A stretch of DNA of 30,297 nucleotides from DASUTB01 sp036374835 (GTDB lineage: Bacteria > Actinomycetota > Actinomycetes > Jiangellales > Jiangellaceae): the NCBI GenBank assembly GCA_036374835.1, contig DASUTB010000056.1, positions 1 through 30,297 of the forward strand. Reading direction: 5' to 3'. The position numbers and the translations under genes are program-made. The first letter of the stretch is position 1; every line of letters begins with the position of its first letter. Below are positions 8,988-17,079 of this stretch, one piece after another. The notes beneath the pieces were generated by a model that saw only the letters and a list, made by a program, of their open reading frames with translations, ran no database searches and was not told where the DNA came from.

Positions 8988-9236
8988 ATGACTATGTGGA
9001 CATCCGCCGAAGCCATCAACGCGGAGGTCGAGTACCGCCGCGAGCGCGTCCGGCTGACGCGCCGTGCCGTCCGGAAGCGCCGGGCCAAGCGCAAGGCGCA
9101 GGCTCAGGCGGTCGGGCACTCGCCGCAGCGGGTGACGAGCCCGACCGCCGAGCGGGCGGACCACCGGCACCGCGGTGTGACGGTGCCGGCGCAGCGCACA
9201 AACGGCTCGGGTACCACGACCAAGCGGCCGGTGTGA
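8988..9236 (+). CDS. Small highly basic hypothetical protein
   Basis: This 82-residue protein is not recognised. The first half is a very basic helix-prone stretch (EYRRERVRLTRRAVRKRRAK). The second half is low in structure and rich in Thr, Arg, Pro and His. A weak GGGAACGAG lies just before the ATG. Coding support is moderate: codon third positions are GC-rich, the frame is intact and it is in line with the regulator gene that follows. It could bind nucleic acid by charge, but that is a guess. No membrane segment or cysteine is present. Confidence 0.5.
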   Translation: MTMWTSAEAINAEVEYRRERVRLTRRAVRKRRAKRKAQAQAVGHSPQRVTSPTAERADHRHRGVTVPAQRTNGSGTTTKRPV

Positions 9237-9270
9237 AGCGCGAGCGATCCGAGCCGGGGACATCGCCGGC

Positions 9271-9366
9271 ATGAGCGACCAGACAGCAGGTGAGAAGGGT
9301 TTCGGCAACCGGCCACCGTCGGCCGAAAACACAGGCGCAGTCTGTCGGTGGTGTGTGCAAACATGA
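9271..9366 (+). CDS. Small ORF (31 codons) with CxxC, overlapping the LuxR-type gene
   Basis: An ATG at 9271, preceded by GGGGA about 10 nt upstream, opens a 31-residue frame ending GAVCRWCVQT. Its TGA overlaps the ATG of the large regulator gene (ATGA at 9363-9366), the arrangement seen with coupled translation. The protein has a CxxC pair near its end. It may be a true small protein, a coupling device that lets ribosomes reach the poorly marked regulator start, or chance. I do not recognise the sequence. Confidence 0.4.
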   Translation: MSDQTAGEKGFGNRPPSAENTGAVCRWCVQT

Positions 9367-12344
9367 CTTCTGTGCCCCGCCTCGGATCCGGATTGCCGCT
9401 CGTCGCTCGCGCCGACGAACTGGCGCAGCTGACGTCCGCGCTGGCTCGCGCGCGAGCAGGCAGCGCCGGCGCTGTTCTACTCTCGGGCGATGCCGGTGTG
9501 GGCAAGAGCCGGGTGCTCGCCGAATTCACCGCGATGGCGATTGCGGACGGGGCGAAGGTCCTGACCGGCCACTGCCTCGGGATGGGCGATGCGGGCTTGC
9601 CTTACCTACCGTTCACCGAGGTCGTTGAACAGCTGCGCGCCACCCAACCCGATCTCGTGGCCGGCCATCCGGCTCTCGAGCCTGCGGCGGCGCTCCCGAC
9701 CCGGCAGGACGACGGCGAGCACAACGTCGGCCAGCTCCGGCTGTTCGACGCGGTGCTCGGCGTGCTGACCGAGCTCAGCACGCACTCCCCCGTCGTGCTC
9801 GCCATCGAGGACCTCCATTGGGCCGACCCGTCCACCCGCGACCTGCTGTCCTTCCTCTTCACCCGCCTCGGCTCGCAGCGGCTGCTCGTCGTCGCGACGT
9901 ACCGCTCGGACGACATGCATCGTCAGCACCCGCTGCGGCCGCTGCTCGCCGAGCTGCTCCGGCTGCCGGTCACCGAGCGGCTCGATCTCAAGCCGTTCGA
10001 CCCACCCGACGCGCAGGGCTTCGCCCGCGCGCTGCTAGGTGATGAGGCCGACGGTGACGTGGTCGCAACGATCGCGGAACGGTCTGAAGGAAACGCGTTC
10101 TTCGCCGAGGAGCTGGCCGCCACCGCCGCGGCCGGCGAGGCGAGGCGAAGCGGTGACAGGTTCGCCGGCGCCGTTGCCGCGTCCAACAGCTTGCCGTGGA
10201 CGCTCACCGAAGTGCTGCTGGCGCGGCTCGAGCAACTCAGCCCGGCGGCTCAGCGGGTTGTCCGTGCCGTATCGGTCACAGGGCGCCGCCACGTCCGGCA
10301 CAGCACGGTCAGCGCGGTCCTGGAAATGGCCGCCGACGATCTCGAGACGGCGCTGCGCGAGGCCGTCCAGCATCATGTACTGGTGCCCAGCGACATGGCC
10401 GAGGACGCGTACACCTTCCGGCACGCGCTACTGCGCGAGGCCGTCTACAACGACCTGCTCCCTGGAGAGCGCGTCCGGCTGCACACGTCGTACGCAAAGC
10501 TCGCCACCAAGCAGGAGGCCAAGTACGCCGAATCGCTCGCGTATCACGCCCGGCACAGCAACGACCTGCCCACCGCGCTGCGGGCCTCGGTGCAGGCGGC
10601 GAGCAACGCCCGTGACGTCGGCGCACTCGCGGCCGAGCTACGCCATCTCGAGCAGGCCCTCGAGTTGTGGGACGCGGTGGACGATCCGGAGGAGGTCACC
10701 GGGCTCGATGCGCTGACCCTGCACCGCAAGGCCGGGTACGCCGCCAGCGCCGCAGGGCATCCGGAGCGGGCCGTCGGGTTCTGCCGAGCCGCGCTCGCCA
10801 TTGCCGACCGCGAGGATGACCCGGTGCTGGCCGCGGATGTGCGCCGCCAGCTCGCCCAGGCACAACTGGGTGTTGGACGGTGGTCCGACTTCGAGCAGAC
10901 CATCGCCGAAGCCTGGCAGCTGATCAAGGACGAGCCGGCCAGCAAGGCGCGCGCCTGGGTGCTTGCGAAGCTGGCCATGCGAGGGCACAAATATACCGAC
11001 TTCGGTGACGACCGCTCGTTGGCTGAGGCGGCCATCGCCGACGCTCGCGAGTCGGGATCGGCGAGCGCGGAAGTCGACGCGCTGATCACGCTCGCCTACG
11101 TCGACACCACTGCCGGCCGCATCGAGGAGGCCTGCGATCGGCTGGAGCAGGCCAGGCTCCGGGCGGTCGAGGCCGACGCTCCGGAGGTCGAGCTGCGCGC
11201 GATCTACAACCTGGCCGTCACCCGTGGCGAGCAGGGCAGGCTTGACGTCGCCGCCGACGTCGCCGACTCCGGCGCCCGGCGCGCCGCCGAGCTGGGTCTG
11301 ACCTGGAGTCCGTACGGCCTCGAGCTGCGGTGGTCGCAGGTGCTCGTCCACTACGCACGCGGTGCCTGGGACGACGCCGCCGAGGCGGCCGCACCGCCCG
11401 GTGATCAGGTGTCGGACGTCATCTCGGCGCTGATCGCGGCGGCCGGTGGCCTGGTGCAGGTGGCACGCGGCCGGTTCGGTGAAGCTGAGCGGATGCTCGC
11501 CAGGGTGCGGCCGCAATGGGAGCGGGACAGCCAGATCGCTCAGCTGGCCGGCGTCGCCGGCGCCGAGCTGGCGTGCTGGCAGGGACGTCCCGACGTCGCA
11601 ACGGACCTGATCAGCGAGGCGATCGACGTCATACGCAAGTCCAGCCACAGCGGTTGGCCGCTCGGTGGGATTCGGCTGGGCACGCTGGGCCTGGCCGCCG
11701 AGGCCGATCTCGCCGAGCAAGCGCGTCACCGTCGGGACACTGAGGCCGAGGCCGACGCGGTTGCCAAGGGGAACCGGTACGCCGAATTCGTCGAGCAGAC
11801 CGCCGAGCACGGCCGCCCGCGCGCCGGCGAACTCGGACCGGAAGGGCTCGCCTGGCTCACTCGGATGCGGGCCGAACGGCAACGGCTGCTCGGCGAGAGC
11901 GACCCCGAACGCTGGCGCGAGGTCATCAACGCGTTCGGCTACGGCGAGCCCTACCCGCAAGCGCTCGCCCAGTGGCGGCTCGCCGAGGCCCTGATCGGCC
12001 GCGGCGATCGCGAAGCCGCGGCGGCCGAGGTCGGTGCCTCCCTGGCCGCCGCCGAGAAACTCGGGGCCGAGCCGTTGGCGGACGCCTGCCGGGAGCTGTC
12101 CAGGCGGGCCCGCCTCGGGTCTTCGGGTGCCAGATCATCGGTCCCGGACACGCTGACCCAGCGCGAGATGTCCGTCCTGCGGCTCGTCGCCGATGGCCAC
12201 ACCAACCGGCAGATCGGCGCGGAGCTTTTCATCAGCGAGAAGACGGTCAGCGTCCACGTCTCGCGGGTGATGTCCAAACTCGGTGCCACGAGCCGCACCG
12301 AGGCGGTGGCGATCGCCTACCAGCGCGGCCTACTCGACAACTGA
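9363..12344 (+). CDS. Large AAA-ATPase/LuxR-type transcriptional regulator (LAL-like)
   Basis: This protein of about 993 residues has three parts. The N-terminal AAA/STAND-type ATPase has Walker A GDAGVGKS at ~42-49 and Walker B VVLAIEDLHWAD at ~143-153. A long helical, alanine-rich middle of TPR-like repeats spans ~370-900. The C-terminal LuxR/FixJ-type helix-turn-helix (LTQREMSVLRLVADGHTNRQ, then ISEKTVSVHVSRVMSKLG) covers the last ~65 residues. This is the LAL (MalT-like) architecture, in which ATP and an inducer control DNA binding; the inducer is unknown. The ATG at 9363 is preferred over GTG 9348 because the 31-codon ORF overlaps it as ATGA. It converges on the malic enzyme gene with a 23-bp gap. 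Nearby targets cannot be assigned. Confidence 0.9.
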   Translation: MTSVPRLGSGLPLVARADELAQLTSALARARAGSAGAVLLSGDAGVGKSRVLAEFTAMAIADGAKVLTGHCLGMGDAGLPYLPFTEVVEQLRATQPDLVAGHPALEPAAALPTRQDDGEHNVGQLRLFDAVLGVLTELSTHSPVVLAIEDLHWADPSTRDLLSFLFTRLGSQRLLVVATYRSDDMHRQHPLRPLLAELLRLPVTERLDLKPFDPPDAQGFARALLGDEADGDVVATIAERSEGNAFFAEELAATAAAGEARRSGDRFAGAVAASNSLPWTLTEVLLARLEQLSPAAQRVVRAVSVTGRRHVRHSTVSAVLEMAADDLETALREAVQHHVLVPSDMAEDAYTFRHALLREAVYNDLLPGERVRLHTSYAKLATKQEAKYAESLAYHARHSNDLPTALRASVQAASNARDVGALAAELRHLEQALELWDAVDDPEEVTGLDALTLHRKAGYAASAAGHPERAVGFCRAALAIADREDDPVLAADVRRQLAQAQLGVGRWSDFEQTIAEAWQLIKDEPASKARAWVLAKLAMRGHKYTDFGDDRSLAEAAIADARESGSASAEVDALITLAYVDTTAGRIEEACDRLEQARLRAVEADAPEVELRAIYNLAVTRGEQGRLDVAADVADSGARRAAELGLTWSPYGLELRWSQVLVHYARGAWDDAAEAAAPPGDQVSDVISALIAAAGGLVQVARGRFGEAERMLARVRPQWERDSQIAQLAGVAGAELACWQGRPDVATDLISEAIDVIRKSSHSGWPLGGIRLGTLGLAAEADLAEQARHRRDTEAEADAVAKGNRYAEFVEQTAEHGRPRAGELGPEGLAWLTRMRAERQRLLGESDPERWREVINAFGYGEPYPQALAQWRLAEALIGRGDREAAAAEVGASLAAAEKLGAEPLADACRELSRRARLGSSGARSSVPDTLTQREMSVLRLVADGHTNRQIGAELFISEKTVSVHVSRVMSKLGATSRTEAVAIAYQRGLLDN

Positions 12345-12367
12345 CCCGCCCGCTCGAAAGACCTGCG

Positions 12368-13801
12368 CTACACCGGCTGGGCGGGAATCTCGCCGGTCTC
12401 GTCGATCGCCTGCCGGACCGCCTCGACCGATTTGCGAACCGCCGCGGCCACCGCCTCGGACACTCCGGGGTGGAACACACTCGGCATGATGTAGGCCGGG
12501 TTCAGCTCCTCGTCGCTGACCGTCTCGGCCAGCGCCCGCGCGGCGGCCAGCAACATGTCGTCCGTCACGGTCTTGCTGTGCGCGTCCAGCAACCCACGGA
12601 ACACGCCCGGGAACGCGAGCACGTTGTTGATCTGGTTCGGGTAGTCGCTGCGGCCGGTCGCCACCACCGCCGCATGCTCGGCCGCGTCCACCGGGTCGAC
12701 CTCAGGGTCGGGATTGGCCAGCGCGAAGACGATTGCGTCGTCGGCCATCGTCTCGATGTCATCACCGGTCAGGATGTGTGGCGCGGACACACCGATGAAC
12801 ACGTCGGCACCGGCCAGCGCGTCGACGAGCGAGCCTCGCACACCGCGCGGATTCGTGTTGTCGCCGAACCATGCGGCCGAGCCGTGCCCGTCCGCACGCC
12901 CCTGGTAGATCACCCCGGCGCGGTCGGCGGCCACGATGTCGCGCACCCCGGCACGCATGAGCAGCCCGGCGATCGCCCGTCCGGCCGCGCCGGCACCGGA
13001 CATCGTCACCCGAATCGAGGCCATGTCTTTGCCGACGACCTTCAGAGCATTGATCAACGCGGCGAGCACGACGATTGCCGTCCCATGCTGGTCGTCGTGG
13101 AAGACCGGGATGTCCAGCGCGTCCCGCAACCGCTCCTCCACCTCGAAACACCGCGGCGACGAGATGTCCTCGAGGTTGATGCCGGCGAACACCGGAGCGA
13201 TCGCCCGCACGATCGAGACGATCTCATCGGTGTCCTGGGTATCCAGGCAGATCGGGAACGCGTCGATGTCCGCGAACCGCTTGAACAGCGCCGCCTTGCC
13301 CTCCATCACCGGCAGCGCGGCCAGCGGCCCCAGGTTGCCGAGCCCGAGCACGGCCGAACCGTCGGTGACGACCGCAACGGTGTTGCGCTTGATGGTCAGC
13401 CGCCGCGCGTCCTCCGGCTTGTCCGCGATCGCCTTGCACACCCGCGCCACACCCGGCGTGTACACCAGCGACAGATCGTCGCGGTTGCGGATCGGCACCT
13501 TCGACCGAACCTCGAGCTTGCCGCCGAGGTGCACCAGGAAGGTCCGGTCGCTCACCTTGCCGATCCGCACGCCCGGGACTTTCTCGAGTGCGGCGACCAG
13601 TTCGTCGGCATGGGCGGCCGAGGTCGCTGCGCACGTGACGTCCACCTGGACCAGTTCATGGCCGGACGCGGAGACGTCCAGCGCCGTCACCAGACCGCCG
13701 GCTTCCTCCACCGCTGCGGTCAGATGGCTGACGGCCGCGCCACCGGCCGGAACTTCGAGGCGGACCGTGATCGAGTTGGAGATGCTCGGGACATTAGCCA
13801 C
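12368..13801 (-). CDS. NAD(P)-dependent malic enzyme with N-terminal ACT domain
   Basis: This 477-residue enzyme oxidatively decarboxylates malate to pyruvate. An ACT regulatory domain occupies ~10-85 (SITVRLEVPAGGAAVSHLTA), a common actinobacterial layout suggesting control by a small ligand. The malic N-domain holds SLVYTPGVARV with catalytic Tyr at ~114 and TIKRNTVAVVTDGSAVLGLG. FHDDQHGTAIV supplies metal-binding acids, and VTMSGAGAAGRAI is the dinucleotide site. NQINNVLAFPGVFRG and ELNPAYIMPSVF are also typical. The GTG at 13801 is chosen because it gives the expected N-terminus and lies 7 nt after TAGAGT, implying a leaderless transcript. The frame runs on upstream but overlaps the divergent kinase gene. 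It is divergent from the PfkB kinase. Confidence 0.94.
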   Translation of the reverse strand: MANVPSISNSITVRLEVPAGGAAVSHLTAAVEEAGGLVTALDVSASGHELVQVDVTCAATSAAHADELVAALEKVPGVRIGKVSDRTFLVHLGGKLEVRSKVPIRNRDDLSLVYTPGVARVCKAIADKPEDARRLTIKRNTVAVVTDGSAVLGLGNLGPLAALPVMEGKAALFKRFADIDAFPICLDTQDTDEIVSIVRAIAPVFAGINLEDISSPRCFEVEERLRDALDIPVFHDDQHGTAIVVLAALINALKVVGKDMASIRVTMSGAGAAGRAIAGLLMRAGVRDIVAADRAGVIYQGRADGHGSAAWFGDNTNPRGVRGSLVDALAGADVFIGVSAPHILTGDDIETMADDAIVFALANPDPEVDPVDAAEHAAVVATGRSDYPNQINNVLAFPGVFRGLLDAHSKTVTDDMLLAAARALAETVSDEELNPAYIMPSVFHPGVSEAVAAAVRKSVEAVRQAIDETGEIPAQPV

Positions 13802-13808
13802 CTGCCCG

Positions 13809-13814
13809 ACTCTA
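13809..13814 (-). promoter_or_regulatory. -10 box of leaderless malic enzyme gene
   Basis: TAGAGT is read on the minus strand and lies 7 nt before the GTG start. There is no Shine-Dalgarno between them. Confidence 0.55.
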
Positions 13815-13858
13815 GCGCTTCGCTCTCCGGTGCCGGACGGGCGACGTGTCCGATGGTC

Positions 13859-13864
13859 TACCGT
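13859..13864 (+). promoter_or_regulatory. -10 box of leaderless PfkB kinase gene
   Basis: TACCGT lies 7 nt before the GTG at 13872, again with no Shine-Dalgarno. Together with the malic enzyme box it forms a compact divergent promoter of about 70 bp. Confidence 0.55.
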
Positions 13865-13871
13865 ATCCGTT

Positions 13872-14822
13872 GTGATCGTGGTTGCGGGCGAGGCGCTGAT
13901 CGATCTCGTCGCCGAACCGGACGGCCGGTATCGTGCGCTACCGGGCGGTTCTCCGGCCAACGTGGCTGTTGGTTTGGCGCGGCTCGGCCGCCCGACGGAG
14001 ATGCTGGCTCGGATCAGCGACAGCGCCTTCGGACGGCTCATCCGCGATCACCTCACCGGCAACGGTGTCGGCCTGCGCCATGCCGTGACCGCCGCGCAAC
14101 CGGCGACGCTGGCCGTCGTCACCCGGCCTCCGGGCGCCGAGCCGCACTACGACTTCTATCTCGACGGGACGGCCGATTGGGCGTGGACGGACGGCGAGAT
14201 CCCGTCCCGCCTGCCCGAGGGCACCCGCGCGCTGTGCACTGGTTCGCTCGCGCTGGCGCGCTCGCCCGGTGCCGAAGTACTCGCCGGCCTGCTCGAACGC
14301 GTGCACGGCCGGGTCACGACCGTCGTCGACCCCAACATCCGGCCCGGCGTCATGGACGTCGGACCGGCGGGCCGCGCACGCGTGGAAGCGAACGTCGCCC
14401 TCGCCGATGTCGTCAAGGTCAGCGCCGCCGATCTCGAGACGATCGCGCCGGGCGAGGAACCGGCAGACGTGGCCAAGCGGTGGCTGTCGCTCGGGCCGCG
14501 CCTGGTCGTGGTCACCCGTGGTGCGGCCGGAGCGTACGCCGTCACCAGCGGCGGAGCGCAGGTCGAGGCGCCCGGCCGCCCGGTTGACGTGGTCGACACG
14601 ATCGGTGCCGGAGACGCGTTCACGTCCGGCCTGGTCGATGCGCTCGATCGGCATGGCCTGCTGGTCGACGGCGCGCGGCGGATCGAAGCCGCCGACCGGG
14701 TTACGCTGCGAAGGATCGTCGATCACGCGGCACTGGTGGCGGCGCTCACGTGCACCCGTCCCGGCGCCGACCCGCCGGACGCGGATGCTGTCGTCGCAGC
14801 GGGCGCTGCGGAGATCAGGTGA
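13872..14822 (+). CDS. PfkB-family carbohydrate kinase (fructokinase-like)
   Basis: This 316-residue ribokinase-fold enzyme phosphorylates a sugar with ATP. The N-terminal GEALIDLV, GGSPANVAVGLARLG at ~25-39 and DPNIRPGV are close to fructokinases. The PfkB signature 2 region DTIGAGDAFTSG has the catalytic base at about D248. VSAADLE and VVTRGAAGAYAV complete the ATP-binding lobe. Fructose is the best guess for substrate but is not proven. The GTG at 13872 gives the correct fold start and follows a TACCGT box at 7 nt, so the message is probably leaderless. It is divergent from malic enzyme; a leader ORF and the PheRS-like gene follow 53 bp downstream. Confidence 0.92.
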   Translation: MIVVAGEALIDLVAEPDGRYRALPGGSPANVAVGLARLGRPTEMLARISDSAFGRLIRDHLTGNGVGLRHAVTAAQPATLAVVTRPPGAEPHYDFYLDGTADWAWTDGEIPSRLPEGTRALCTGSLALARSPGAEVLAGLLERVHGRVTTVVDPNIRPGVMDVGPAGRARVEANVALADVVKVSAADLETIAPGEEPADVAKRWLSLGPRLVVVTRGAAGAYAVTSGGAQVEAPGRPVDVVDTIGAGDAFTSGLVDALDRHGLLVDGARRIEAADRVTLRRIVDHAALVAALTCTRPGADPPDADAVVAAGAAEIR

Positions 14823-14863
14823 ACAATCCGGCCCGTGGGCGCCGTGTTCCTCACCTGATCGCT

Positions 14864-14869
14864 TACACT
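14864..14869 (+). promoter_or_regulatory. -10 box before the leader ORF
   Basis: TACACT ends 6 nt before the ATG at 14876, so the short ORF would be translated from a leaderless message. No clear -35 box is seen. Confidence 0.45.
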
Positions 14870-14875
14870 GACCAC

Positions 14876-14947
14876 ATGCCAGGCATGCGCTGGTTTAGCT
14901 GCCCCCGGCCGGCGAACGTCCGCCGCCGGGCGCGCAGGCGCGCCTGA
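14876..14947 (+). CDS. Putative 23-residue leader peptide of the PheRS-like gene
   Basis: The frame begins MPGMRWFSCPRP and ends in an arginine-rich tail before TGA at 14945. It has no ribosome-binding site but follows a TACACT box by 6 nt. The C-rich stretch that encodes the CPRP part is one arm of an 11-bp long-range pairing described under the next feature, so translation of the ORF would decide which RNA structure forms. There is a Trp-Phe pair but no run of one amino acid, so the sensed signal is unclear. This is inferred from layout; I do not recognise the peptide. Confidence 0.45.
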   Translation: MPGMRWFSCPRPANVRRRARRRA

Positions 14948-14994
14948 TCTTCGCGGACGACCGGCCGGGGGAGGAACGTCGCTCCCCGTTCCGG
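14902..14994 (+). promoter_or_regulatory. Attenuator-like alternative RNA structures
   Basis: CCCCCGGCCGG at 14902-14912, inside the leader ORF, is perfectly complementary over 11 bases to CCGGCCGGGGG at 14961-14971. The same 14961-14971 segment also takes part in a local hairpin: GGGGAG (14968-14973) with CTCCCC (14982-14987) around an 8-nt loop, reinforced by CCGG at 14961 and 14991. The two structures exclude each other. The leader ORF covers the first arm, as in classical leader-peptide attenuation. No U-run follows the hairpin, so control could act on translation rather than on termination; the AAAGG ribosome-binding site of the next gene lies 9 nt further on. Confidence 0.45.
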
Positions 14995-15016
14995 CTAACC
15001 CGCGAAAGGCTTCCTC

Positions 15017-16156
15017 ATGCCTGTACTCCCGTTACCGGCGCTGATCTCCGCGCTGTCCACCCGCGACCTCACCGATCCGGCGCAGGGCCGGCATGCACTC
15101 GCCCTGATCGTCGACCAGGCGATCGACGCGCTCACCCAGCTCTGGGGCTGCCCCAGCCGAGTGCTGCGCAGCCGACCGGTCGTGACGATCGCGGACAACT
15201 ACGACCGGCTCGGCTACACCGCCGACGCGGTCTCCCGCGACGAGCGCTACACCCGCTACGTCAGCGACACGTGCGTACTGCGCAGCCACACCTCGGCCGG
15301 AGTACCGCCCGCGCTGCGCGAGCTCGCCGCCGAGGCCGATCCGCCCGCCGAGTTGCTGCTCGCACTACCCGGGATCTGCCATCGCCGTGACTCGATCGAC
15401 CGGCTGCACACCGGCACACCGCACCAGCTCGATCTCTGGCTGCTGCGACGGGGCGGCCGCCGGCTCGATCACACTGACCTCGCGCACATGGTGACGGCGC
15501 TGGTCGGCGCGGTACTGCCCGGCAGGCACTGGCGGTGGACGGCCGCGGTCCACCCGTACACAACCGGCGGCCGGCAGGTCGACGTCGTGGACGGTGGCGA
15601 CCTCGTCGAGCTCGCCGAGTGCGGGCTCGCCGCGCCCGGCGTGCTGGACGACGCCGGCCTCGATCCGCAGCTCTGGAGCGGGCTGGCGCTCGGCATGGGC
15701 CTGGACCGGGCGCTGATGCTGCGCAAGAACATCCCCGATATCCGGCTGCTGCGCTCCGAGGATCCGCGCGTGGCGGCGCAGATGCTGGACCTGTCGCCGT
15801 ACGAACCGGTGTCGTCGATGCCACCGGCGCGTCGCGATGTGTCGGTCGCAGTTTCTCCGGGCGCCGACGCCGAGACGTTGGGCGACCGGATCCGCGAGGC
15901 GCTCGGCGCCGATGCCGATCTCATCGAACAGGTGGACGTGCTGTCACAGACGCCGTACGACGAGCTGCCGATCGCCGCGCGCGAGCGGCTCGGCATCGCG
16001 CCCGGCCAGGTGAACGTGCTGCTCCGCGTCGTGCTGCGGCCGGTCGGCCGCACGCTGACCGGGGAGGAGGTGAATGCGCTGCGCGACCGAATCTACGCCG
16101 CCATCCACGAAGGCGAACCTGCACTTGCTTCTGGGGGCAACCCGGTAGCCGTGTGA
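15017..16156 (+). CDS. Single-chain PheRS-like class II aminoacyl-tRNA synthetase-related protein
   Basis: This 379-residue protein joins a class II PheRS alpha-type catalytic core to a C-terminal FDX-ACB anticodon-binding domain, as in the one-chain mitochondrial PheRS. In the core are VLRSHTS at ~87-93 (motif 2 region), CHRRDSIDRLHTGTPHQLD at ~121-139, and LALGMGLDRALMLR at ~221-235 (motif 3) followed by IPDIRLLRSEDP. The FDX-ACB part begins PPARRDVSV and includes GRTLTGEEVNALRDRI. The N-terminal coiled coil of bacterial PheS is absent. Normal bacteria use a separate PheS-PheT tetramer, which is not in this window, so this is probably an extra, perhaps conditional or repurposed, synthetase. 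Active-site completeness is not proven. The upstream leader suggests regulation. It converges on the DUF62 gene with a 10-bp gap. Confidence 0.8.
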   Translation: MPVLPLPALISALSTRDLTDPAQGRHALALIVDQAIDALTQLWGCPSRVLRSRPVVTIADNYDRLGYTADAVSRDERYTRYVSDTCVLRSHTSAGVPPALRELAAEADPPAELLLALPGICHRRDSIDRLHTGTPHQLDLWLLRRGGRRLDHTDLAHMVTALVGAVLPGRHWRWTAAVHPYTTGGRQVDVVDGGDLVELAECGLAAPGVLDDAGLDPQLWSGLALGMGLDRALMLRKNIPDIRLLRSEDPRVAAQMLDLSPYEPVSSMPPARRDVSVAVSPGADAETLGDRIREALGADADLIEQVDVLSQTPYDELPIAARERLGIAPGQVNVLLRVVLRPVGRTLTGEEVNALRDRIYAAIHEGEPALASGGNPVAV

Positions 16157-16166
16157 CTCCGGATCG

Positions 16167-17027
16167 TCACGCTTCGGAGATGGTCACCTGATCGCCGCTG
16201 CTGAGCGTGAACTCGGCGGCGGCACTGCCCCGATTGACGGCCACAGCGGCGTGACCGGCCGAATCGACGTACAGGACCGGCTCGCCGGGTGGTGCGTCGG
16301 CGAACGTACGCCCATGCCGGATCGGCACCGTGCGGGTAGGCATGTCCACCACGACGGCGCCGCCCGCCCTTGCCGGGCCCGGGCCCGGTGTGGCACCGCC
16401 TCCGGCCGGCTCACCGGGTTGTGCGTCGGCGATGCCGGCCGCGGCCAGATCCGCCCGCGTTGCGGCAAGTTGGACATTGCCGAAGTGGTCGATCGTCAGG
16501 ACCTCCGTCGTCACCCGGCCGGGCTCGACGTCGCGGCGCGGTTCGGGCAGGCGCACCAGGTCGGCCACCTGCGGGCCGAGGTCACCGATCGGGACGCCAC
16601 GTGCCACGTGCGCCGCGGCCGGCGCGAAGACGTCCCGGCCGTCGAACGTCACTGCCGCGCCGCGGCGAAGATACTTGTCGTTGTCCAGGCTCACGGCCGT
16701 TCGGGCACCACCCAGGGCATCAGCGGCCCAGCTCAGCAAGCCGTTGTCCGGGCCGATGAGGACCGAGTGGCCGGCGTTGACGGCCACTCCGCGCCGCCGC
16801 GTCCCTACACCTGGATCGACGACGCCGACGATCACCGCCGACGGCAGATATGGCACGATCTGCGCGAGAACGGCGGCGCCGTGACGCACGTCCTGCGGCG
16901 GCACATCGTGCGTCACGTCGATGACCCGCACGTCCGGCGCGATCGTGGCGATGACGCCGTGGCACGTCGCGACGAAACCGTCGCGCCGCCCGTAGTCGGT
17001 AAGAAACGCGAGCCAGTCGTACCTCAC
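16167..17027 (-). CDS. SAM hydrolase / SAM hydroxide adenosyltransferase family (DUF62)
   Basis: This 286-residue protein belongs to the DUF62 family, whose members split S-adenosylmethionine to adenosine and methionine with water, and which includes the halogenases SalL and FlA. Seen are FLTDYGRRDGFV, VIDVTHDVPPQDVRHGA, VVDPGVGTRRRGVAV with the Asp (~71) and Arg of the hydrolase-type triad, IGPDNGLLSWA and FDGRDVFAPAAAHVARG with a candidate histidine at ~140. The family C-terminal domain follows a low-complexity Gly/Pro/Ala linker of about 20 residues. The conserved Asp-Arg-His set favours hydrolysis over halogenation. GTG 17027 is chosen because RYDWLAFLTDYG matches the family start; a longer frame to 17114 reads through a hairpin. 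Confidence 0.85.
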   Translation of the reverse strand: MRYDWLAFLTDYGRRDGFVATCHGVIATIAPDVRVIDVTHDVPPQDVRHGAAVLAQIVPYLPSAVIVGVVDPGVGTRRRGVAVNAGHSVLIGPDNGLLSWAADALGGARTAVSLDNDKYLRRGAAVTFDGRDVFAPAAAHVARGVPIGDLGPQVADLVRLPEPRRDVEPGRVTTEVLTIDHFGNVQLAATRADLAAAGIADAQPGEPAGGGATPGPGPARAGGAVVVDMPTRTVPIRHGRTFADAPPGEPVLYVDSAGHAAVAVNRGSAAAEFTLSSGDQVTISEA

Positions 17028-17079
17028 CGGCCCAACGTAGCGCTCTCGGCCACGTCCCACCGCCGGGTGTCCACCGCAA

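Noticed and set aside
12936..13871. Upstream extension of the PfkB kinase frame to 12936
   Set aside because: The extension is antisense to malic enzyme and Ser/Thr-rich; kinase homology starts at VIVVAGEALIDL, just after a -10 box.
11972..14587. Long plus-strand open frame of 871 codons across the malic enzyme and kinase genes
   Set aside because: It is antisense to the malic enzyme and out of frame with the kinase and regulator; its translation is Arg/His/Gly-rich low-complexity, as expected from GC-rich shadow frames.
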